Below, piece by piece: positions 57,435 to 64,000 of a stretch of 64,000 nt of DNA. Location: positions 60,001 through 124,000 of the forward strand of contig CAJNDS010002449.1 of assembly GCA_905221605.1 (NCBI GenBank). Direction: 5' to 3'. A program made the translations under genes and the position numbers. The stretch is from Symbiodinium natans. Taxonomy: Eukaryota; Sar; Dinophyceae; Suessiales; Symbiodiniaceae. Every line of letters begins with the position of its first letter. Within the stretch, counting starts at the first letter, position 1. Under the pieces are notes generated by a model. It ran no database searches and was not told the origin of the DNA. It was given only the letters and a program-made list of their open reading frames with translations.

Positions 57435-59500
57435 TTAACTGTGCTTGATCTCATGCCAAGCTGGTCGGGGGTTAGTGGTTGTCTAAGGTGCGAAGCTATG
57501 AAGCTCTTTCCTGCCAGCACCAAGTACAGCACATAGAAAGTTCTGCGAACAGCGCAAAAACCATGAGGGTGAAAAACAATCACTTGCTTCGATGTAAGCC
57601 CCTCAGCACTGCACCTGTTTTCAAAAAGAGACTGCTCCACTCAAACCGGACTCAAACCGAGAATTGTGTGGCATTTGGTGATCTGCCAACCTCTTTACCT
57701 CTGAGAAATCTAGCCCAGCACCCTGGACCTGTAAAGCTTAAGGGGTTTCCACCTCCACCCTCAACAGTACTTCGGGCTGCCTGTCCTGTCCGGCCGCATG
57801 AACCGAGCCTTGCGCAATCACTGGGAAGTTCGCGGATTTGGGCACTTTGGGGCGCAGGTTTCTTGTAGAAGCATTTAGGATAGGTTTAGGCTTAAGGGTT
57901 TAGGATGGTTTTGAGACTTACGCGCTGCGCATGAATCTGGCCTTATGTCTGAAAATTTACAAGCCGCTACACCACCCCGTTCGGTCTGCCTTGTCGAAGA
58001 AAAGCTGCACAGACCCGTCGCTGCAGCCACCCACTATCCTGAAGAACCAGGCGAGTGCAAACAGGAAAGTTAAGCCTTAACTCGGCGACATCATCAGCGA
58101 GAAGAGCAACAGCTCACATCTCAGAACAAGCAGAACTGACCAGAAGGATTGCCAAGGCTGACTGGGCGCTTCTTGGCGTCAGTGGGCGAGTAGACACAGC
58201 AGGTGGGATAGAGGCCACCCTGCCTTGTCAAGTGCAATCACAGCCACTCAGAATCGCCGCAAGCACGTGGGTATGCTGATGAAAGGTTAAATAGTTTTCT
58301 TGTCTCCGACTGCCTCCCTGTGTGAAGTGAGATGTGAAAAAGCAGTCAAGTTATAGTCTTTGACCACGGTTGTCCAAGGCCCAAGCGGCTACAGTGCAGT
58401 GAGGGGGCCAGAGTGTTTGGGAGAAGGGAAGCGGTTCGGGTTTAAGGTGGTTTGGTTTGGGTATGGTTTCGGTGTTTGTCATGAAACACAGACACCCAAA
58501 ATGCATGCGCAAACAATGCCAACTGCTTCGGCGCGACGACGGCAGATTCACGTGGCCCAATTGCCTGATAACCCAAAAACACACGACCTCAGAGTGCTGG
58601 CACTCAGGAAGATCAAGACCTGTTCGTTTTTGTTTTTTTTGGCCTGCGGCCTTTGAAGAAGCATTGCCTTTGCCTTAGTGAGCAAGATAGAAAAGTGTTC
58701 GGACTGGTTGTGATTCTTTCGCTGGGTTTTAACATGGTCTCAGTGTTGTCATGAAAAGACTGGCCCGAATGCACGTACATCCTTCATTGTTCATACGGGA
58801 GACAGCTGACTCGCTGCATTTGGGCGCGGGCCAACGCGGTTGCATGTGGTTTTCGAGCCCTTGAGCCTCTGTCTTTTCCAGACAGGGCTGGGTATCTTTC
58901 TTTTCATTCTAGGCCCTTTTCGGTTCCTGCGACAGGCCCAAGATTGTTTACAGAGTTTTCAGGGTTCTGTTTCTATACATTAAAACAAAAAATGACGCAG
59001 AATCTATGAACCTGGCCAAGTCACTTGCCAGAGCCCCCACCGACGCAGACGTTCCGACGATCCACTGTTTTGAGCCTCAGCTTGACGACTTTTACATATA
59101 GGTTAAAGCTGGTCCACGCTTACTTAACCCATCCTGATCCGGCCTCTCGAGTCCCATGTCTCGGTGCCGAAGCGAGAACAAACTTAAAACAGGGCCCATT
59201 GGGTTTTGACGTCTGAGTTCCAGCTTTACTCGACTGCCCATCCAAGCGGCACGTGGACTGATGGAAGCTCCTGTCAGCAATATTGAAAGCTCGGTTGTTC
59301 GGATTCACGCAACTCAAGGCGAAAAGGTGCTGAATGGCCTCAGGGGCATTCAAGCCTTGACCTTCCTGCAAGAACTTGCCGCCAAAATCATCACAGCTCC
59401 TGGTCCATGCCCACGGGATCAGCGGTCCTGAGAAGTCTGGAGCTGCAACTCTGGAGCCAAAATACCAAGCAGAAACCGTGGTCATTGCTTCGCTGAGCTC
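57435..59500. other. no supported gene
   Basis: Short frames on both strands. The plus frame at 58090-58240 (QAELTRRIAKADWALLGVSG) is the most protein-like but unconfirmed. 57880-57905 has a TTTAGG-like patch. Further 3' exons of the WD40 gene may lie in 59.1-59.5 kb. Confidence 0.3.
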
Positions 59501-59529
59501 CTACCCACCACGTTCCTGCGCAGGTCCAC

Positions 59530-60012
59530 CTGTGAAGCCAAGTGGCATGTCCCACATTCGCATGGTGCCGTCCAGAGATGCCGTGAGAAACAGCTCGCTC
59601 CTCAAGGTGGCCATCGAGAGAAACTGAGAAACGAGCCTCCCTACTTGTCGGCAGGCTGCGACATCGAGGTCCCATTGCCAGGGCATCACCCGGAACCCTA
59701 AACCTTAAACCCTAAACCCTAAACCCTATTCTGCCAAACATCAGCTTCCATGACTTAAATCAAAACTCGCCGAAGACCTTCCGGCAGCTTAGAAAACATT
59801 GTCTGCCATTATCGACTTTGCCCTCCGTCCTGAACGGGTGCCACATGCCCGACGTCAGCACCTGATGGGTGGCTTGGTACAGTCGGACATGAAATTCGTC
59901 ACCAGGGTCTTATCATGTGTATTTTTGCAGAGAGCTACGGAAAGTAGCACTTTCACATGCCCAGCCTGCGTGTGGCCTTTGGTGTGCTCCATCTGGCGGA
60001 CGTACATATCAC
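59530..60012 (-). CDS. WD40 repeat protein, WDR70 / gastrulation-defective-1-like (partial exons)
   Basis: The exon 59966-60012 starts after a CACGCAG acceptor and reads DMYVRQMEHTKGHTQ. This closely resembles the short conserved segment between WD repeats in WDR70 proteins. It ends at a GC-type donor. The next exon, ending at a GT donor at 59530/59529, holds SELFLTASLDGTMRMWDMPL, a clear WD40 strand pair with the terminal Trp-Asp. The exact acceptor of that exon (between about 59610 and 59690) is not resolved, and other exons were not identified with confidence. WDR70 is a nuclear beta-propeller protein linked in other eukaryotes to chromatin and DNA repair. The intron contains an interstitial telomere repeat. 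Confidence 0.55.
59693..59728 (+). repeat. interstitial telomere-like repeat in an intron
   Basis: About five CCCTAAA units (one CCTTAAA variant) within the WD40 gene, close upstream of its next exon on the transcript strand. Confidence 0.8.
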
Positions 60013-60014
60013 CT

Positions 60015-61200
60015 GCGTGTAGCTTCGGACATGCTCACAAGCAAAAGACCCCTGGACGCGCCAACTAAACACCAATGCCTGAAGACTACACCTCCATGCT
60101 GAACCACGAACAGTGGCTAGACACCCATGCAGCAGCTGGGACCCTGGCCCTGAACCGTCTGCTGGATCGGTTTGGAGGAACCTGACTTCATTCAGGTTTG
60201 CAGAAAGGAGGAAGGTGCCGTCGGCCGCACTAATCAGGTCGGAATCTCGACGCCCCAGTCCATACGCAAAGGCATGACGAGCCAAAAGCCAGGGAGCCAC
60301 AAGGCCAGTAAACCAAGAAATCACCCAAAAAACCATGAAACCTGGAAGCCCAGAAGCCAAGAAGCCTCTTTGATATTTGTGCCCTCTGCTGCTGATGTTG
60401 GACTGACTCTAGTGTAAGGAGGGTCTATAATCACAAGTTTCCAAAACTATTCTGCGAACCGAGTTTGTTGGAGGTCCCGTTATTATCACAAGTTTTTTCC
60501 GGACGTGTTTTTTGTTTTTGTTTTTTTTTTTTTTAAGGGTTTGTGTTTTGGGTTAAGGGCTTACGCAATAAGGCTTGAGGCCCTGAGGGCCTTGGGCTCC
60601 AGGAATCTTAAAGAGCCAGAGCCCGGAGAATGCAGAAATCTAAGCCCGGCCAGTTCCATGTGTAAAGCCTTGTGGAATTTCATTACGAAACGAGGCCCCA
60701 AGCAAATTTTGGGCCGGTCAGACTGTCTTTAGTAAGTTTGTCTGGTCACCCTCTATAATGGTAATGCTTGAGGCCCTGAGGGCCTTGGGCTCCAGGAATC
60801 TTAAAGGCTGGAAAGCTTCAGGCCTTGAGGTCCCAAAGGCTTGAGGCCCTGGGGCCGGGGGGGGGGCAGTACTAAAGACCGTGCAACATTATTGTTGTCA
60901 GGAAAGCTTCTTTGTTCTCCGACGTAAACCCCCCAACAAAAAACAAACAAGCCGGTCCCAAAGTTACGAACTGACCTATGCAATCTCCGCAGAAAAGCTT
61001 CTTTGCTGTGGAGGTCGCGCCTTGCTGCATGAATGTCACTGGAAAGATCTACAGAACCACACATACACACAGTGCATCGCATTGGGCAGTGGCATTGGCA
61101 GTGTTGCCGGATGCCACTGATGCCACAGTACTCCTGGCTAGCTGCTAGCTCCTATCGAAAATTCTATCCTGCAAGCATCGTTTTCTGCATGCAGACCTTG
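60015..61200. other. no supported gene; repeated segment
   Basis: Contains a 41-base exact direct repeat (60573-60613 and 60766-60806), two TATCACAAGTTT-type motifs (60431, 60482), a T run (60521-60534) and a G run (60858-60866). A 5' exon of the WD40 gene may lie near 60170-60290 (minus, AADGTFLLSANLNEVRFLQ). Confidence 0.35.
60573..60806 (+). repeat. 41-base exact direct repeat
   Basis: The copies at 60573-60613 and 60766-60806 start GCTTGAGGCCCTGAGGGCC and end CAGGAATCTTAAAG. A partial third copy (GGCTTGAGGCCCTGGGG) is at about 60838-60854. Confidence 0.85.
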
Positions 61201-61201
61201 G

Positions 61202-62906
61202 TCAGCGTGCTGAGCAGTCAAAGATCTTCAAGATTTGAAGAACAAAGGTTCGGCAAACGGGACACCGAGTTAGCCGACGCGAGCAGAGCTGGCACAAGCA
61301 GCGATGTCCGCAAGGCACAACGGCATAGTCCGAAGGCCTCTCCATGCAAATCACGCATCCCTCTCCTCTGCCAGAGTCTCCCTTGCGCTCTTGCGCCGGG
61401 GTTGCCGCGTTCAGGTCCTGCGCACTGCCCGCGCTGTCCTGGAGCCTGTCCTCACAAGGAGCACCAGAAGCCACCTCCTCGTCGAGGGAATCAGTATCTG
61501 GGTCCGACAGCCCGTCGAAGTCGGGGAATTCAACATCGGGCTCAAGAGCATCGCTTGCCGCGGCGTCATGTTGGTCGTCCAGACCTAGAAGCTCATCGAA
61601 CCAGCTCCTTAGCATGGCCAAGATTACAGCTGTAGCATGTCGCGCAGCTAAAGGCTATACTCGTACACTCAGACTCATCTACCTTGCAGCAATCTTGGGG
61701 CTACGAGCCGAGGCAATGGAGAGGAAGGTGAGCGGAAGAACCCTCACGCAAATGGGCAGTGGCTTATACACGGTCTGCACGGACTGCCAAGCCGCTCATC
61801 CCGCCAAGGCATCGCTTCTGGCCAGAAGGCGTGGGTATTTCTGGAAGCTCCGGTCATCCCCCCCAAGGGTCCCCCAATGGGCCCCCCAAGATCTCCAGTA
61901 TCAATATGAAGCGGAGGTGTGCTGGAGCCTGGATGGCTTGGTTGCCGGCTTCGGCTCCGTGACCTGCCCCATGAGCGATTGGAGCGGTTGCGACTCCTTG
62001 CACTCACACGTGACCTCACGGAACTACGCCAGCGTGGAGGCGGCAGACTTGGCCGACTGTCCGACCAGCCCTCCAAGTTATCCACCGTCTCCCCATCCCA
62101 TTGTCCCCAGGGACCCCAAGGGTCAACATAGGGGTCCGGCAGATGACTGGGCAGAGGGGCAGCCCCAGACGGTGATAGGGTTGGTGAAGGTGCCCTCTGG
62201 CAGGGAGTGGGTGGGCTGGGGGGGCTGGGGGGGCTCGGGGGGCTTGGCAGACTGGAGGGCGATCCCGGCCAGTCGGGGGTGCGAGGAGCTTGCGCATGTC
62301 CCACGGGCCAACTTGGCGCTCCCGAGATTGCCTGCGGAGTTGCTGGAGCCGCCGTGCCAGTCGTCGCCATGAACCCAAGGCTGCTCGGCCACTCCGGTGT
62401 CAGGGGCGCAACATCTCCATGAAATCCAGCTACTGTCGGTTCGGCTGCAGGTTCTGTAGGGAAGTCTGGAGTGAGTGGGGCAGTGGAAGTCAGTTGCATA
62501 AGTGGCCGCAGCATTGGCGGCGTCACCGGAATCGCCGAGGAGTCAGGATCGGGTGTGCCGGTCTCAAAAGTCTCAAAAGACCTCCATGGCCTCCAAACTT
62601 CGGGTGGTGTAGAAGGCACCACGAACGGCGTGGAGGGCACCAATTCCTGGCCACTTAGACCTTCGTGCGCAACCCTCGCAAAGACTTAAGTCCTAGAAAT
62701 GGCTTGCGCTGGCCGACAAAAATCAGATTAACTTAATCAGGCAAACGTCGATCGGGTTGGTCACCCTGCGTATGCTGGTCGCGCATCAGGAGCTCTGCAG
62801 CTGCACGTTCCACGCACCCACCGGTGGCACTCAACGCCCAGGCGGCCTCCTCGGCATTGAAGCCCGCCTCCACAAGGAATGCCACAGCACCATCGTTGTC
62901 CACCAT
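61202..62906 (-). CDS. UBA- and RING-containing protein, probable E3 ubiquitin ligase
   Basis: Exon 1 (62906-62765) starts MVDNDGAVAFLVEAGFNAEE and forms a complete UBA domain ending near ERAAAELLM. A GT-AG intron (62661-62764, phase 1) leads to exon 2 (62660-61788). Exon 2 has repeated TP motifs (PLTPDFP, PLTPEWP, PRTPDWP), a PSPPSPPSPPSPP run and an Arg/Ser-rich stretch (RSRVSARSRNRSNRSWGRSR). A likely GC-AG intron (61648-61787) leads to exon 3 (61647-61202). There an acidic linker precedes a C-terminal C3HC4 RING: CVIC, then VPCGH, CLCQLC and CPVC, all ligands present. RING domains recruit ubiquitin-loaded E2 enzymes and UBA domains bind ubiquitin, so self-regulating or ubiquitin-chain-directed ligase activity is expected. 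The Arg/Ser region hints at a nuclear or RNA-linked site. The long plus frame over the locus is antisense. Confidence 0.72.
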
Positions 62907-62909
62907 CTC

Positions 62910-63456
62910 CCCCAAATGCGGCAAGCTAAACAACTCTTTACCTTTTTAATGGTTCAGCTGCAATCTTGATTTGGCATGGCAATGTGCTGATGAGGTGCGT
63001 CAGTACTGTCCACCCTCCAGATTCACTCTTGCCAATCAGCTTGTATGCTAGGCATAAACCACAGCATGGGTCTGAAATGGTCTGAAGTCCACCTTGAACC
63101 ACTCGGGCAGACGTCTGTGCTGCCAGATGACTTTGCACCAACAAGCTGCGGTGTGGGAAGGCGTCAATCAACTGTTGCATGCTTCCTTGCCTTGCATGGG
63201 CTCACTGTACACCTGATGCCTCCGCCCAAACAGAGGATCCGTGGCTGGCATCTCAGAGGCCGAAATACAGGCAGTAAGAAAAAGACTATTCTTACTGGCG
63301 GCAGACCTTACCTGAGCCCTTTCTCTCCAATTGGTGCTCAACTCTCCTCTGTCACGTCCCAGCAGCCGTCACGATCGTAGATACGCGCGTGGATGTCGGC
63401 ATTAACGACCAGAACCTGGCAGGGCAGCACGCGAGGTGAATGTGCGCAGTGTAGGC
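62910..63456 (-). other. upstream of the UBA-RING gene; possible 5' exon
   Basis: The minus frame at about 63080-63180 reads QQLIDAFPHRSLLVQSHLAA and could be an upstream exon, but the ATG at 62906 is adequate as a start. No promoter element recognised. Confidence 0.25.
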
Positions 63457-63795
63457 TTAGGCGGGCTGTTGAGCTGGGTTCTGCAAGCTCTTCGAGGCTA
63501 CAAGTTTAGGGTGCCTAGACTGAATCCTGAATCTGACGTTTCGGGCTCCAAACACGAAGCGCTCAAATTTCGTCAAGCAAGCAGCGCAGCTCAAATGCCC
63601 GACATACCTTGAGCGTGCAGGAGCGTGCGGTCCTTGAAATGCTCCGCGGTTTGGGTTACTGCAACGTTGTGGAACGTCTGCAATTGAAAGCTCAATTGAA
63701 AGCTCTGCTCTCCCACCCCCAAGTCGCTTGATCACAAAACGCGAGGCCTGACCGCCGGTTGTGCTAAACGAAACGGCCTCGGACGGAGAACGCAT
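63457..63795 (-). CDS. candidate ORF, unidentified
   Basis: An ATG-started minus frame of 112 codons: MRSPSEAVSFSTTGGQASRF, then RYVGHLSCAACLTKFERFVF with a CxxC pair. No domain recognised; could be a 5' exon of a gene preceding the UBA-RING gene. The last 200 bases of the window hold nothing recognised. Confidence 0.3.
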   Translation of the reverse strand: MRSPSEAVSFSTTGGQASRFVIKRLGGGRAELSIELSIADVPQRCSNPNRGAFQGPHAPARSRYVGHLSCAACLTKFERFVFGARNVRFRIQSRHPKLVASKSLQNPAQQPA

Positions 63796-64000
63796 TTCAG
63801 CATGCCTTAACCTGCACCTGGTTGGGCCAACCGACCTTAGAGTCTCGGCTAATTAACCTAAAGGCCGGGACAACTACCGCGTGTACCAGCTTGAAACTCA
63901 CCGAGTCACGCTTTCAGAGCAAGCTGCAGACTCTGCAGCCGAAGATGAACAAGACAAGCCTCCGCTATCCGGGTGGCCTTAGCCTGAGGCCCACGCATGT

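Noticed and set aside
57440-57640. HPHG-containing minus frame, considered as a diacylglycerol acyltransferase (DGAT2) exon
   Set aside because: Only the four-residue motif fits; no other family block was found and the opposite strand is equally open.
61344-62372. 342-codon plus-strand frame
   Set aside because: Antisense to the UBA-RING gene, whose minus frame contains complete known domains and sensible splice sites.

Overview
The window looks like nuclear DNA of a dinoflagellate, most likely a Symbiodiniaceae alga. Four things point that way. Genes are split into short exons by introns of roughly 90-140 bases, whose donors are often GC (or possibly GA) instead of GT and whose acceptors are usually AG followed by G. 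Plant-type telomere repeats (CCCTAAA/TTTAGGG) are scattered through the interior. Low-complexity DNA is abundant: a 1.5 kb GT tract, a 320-base polypurine tract, G and C runs. One multi-exon gene belongs to a membrane protein type that I recall as recurrent in Symbiodinium proteomes. No bacterial operon, rRNA, tRNA, CRISPR array or intact transposon was found. Most long open frames are chance or antisense frames, so the annotation rests on protein-like frames ending at plausible splice sites.

Layout (all well supported genes lie on the minus strand). 0.9-4.8 kb: a secreted, very acidic repeat protein with a basic tail, possibly one gene or two paralogous pieces. 6.7-7.2 kb: three lysine-rich exon-like blocks. 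10.1-11.35 kb: hidden exons of an unidentified gene. 13.6-14.85 kb: an intronless metal-dependent amidohydrolase (ACMSD / gamma-resorcylate decarboxylase superfamily) with a signal peptide and one frameshift. 17.7-18.6 kb: terminal exons of unidentified genes. 19.3-19.64 kb and 23.26-24.82 kb: large simple repeats. 30.4-30.95 kb, 32.8-34.0 kb, 52.6-55.1 kb: candidate exons. 42.9-47.45 kb: a multi-exon multipass membrane protein with a cysteine-containing C-terminal module. 49.1-49.9 kb: exons of a cupin/JmjC (MINA/NO66-type) oxygenase with an HxD iron site. 59.5-60.0 kb: exons of a WD40 protein resembling WDR70. 61.2-62.9 kb: a probable E3 ubiquitin ligase with an N-terminal UBA, a proline/TP and Arg-Ser-rich middle and a C-terminal RING.

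The genes do not form one pathway; they look like a run of unrelated same-strand nuclear genes, as described for dinoflagellate chromosomes. Between them lie possible small non-autonomous elements: a 102-base foldback at 12.60 kb, a 38-base-arm hairpin at 35.03 kb, a related pair at 11.74 and 44.74 kb, and an inverted-repeat-bounded segment at 27.1-27.56 kb. Gene ends are approximate wherever splice sites were read by eye without transcripts.
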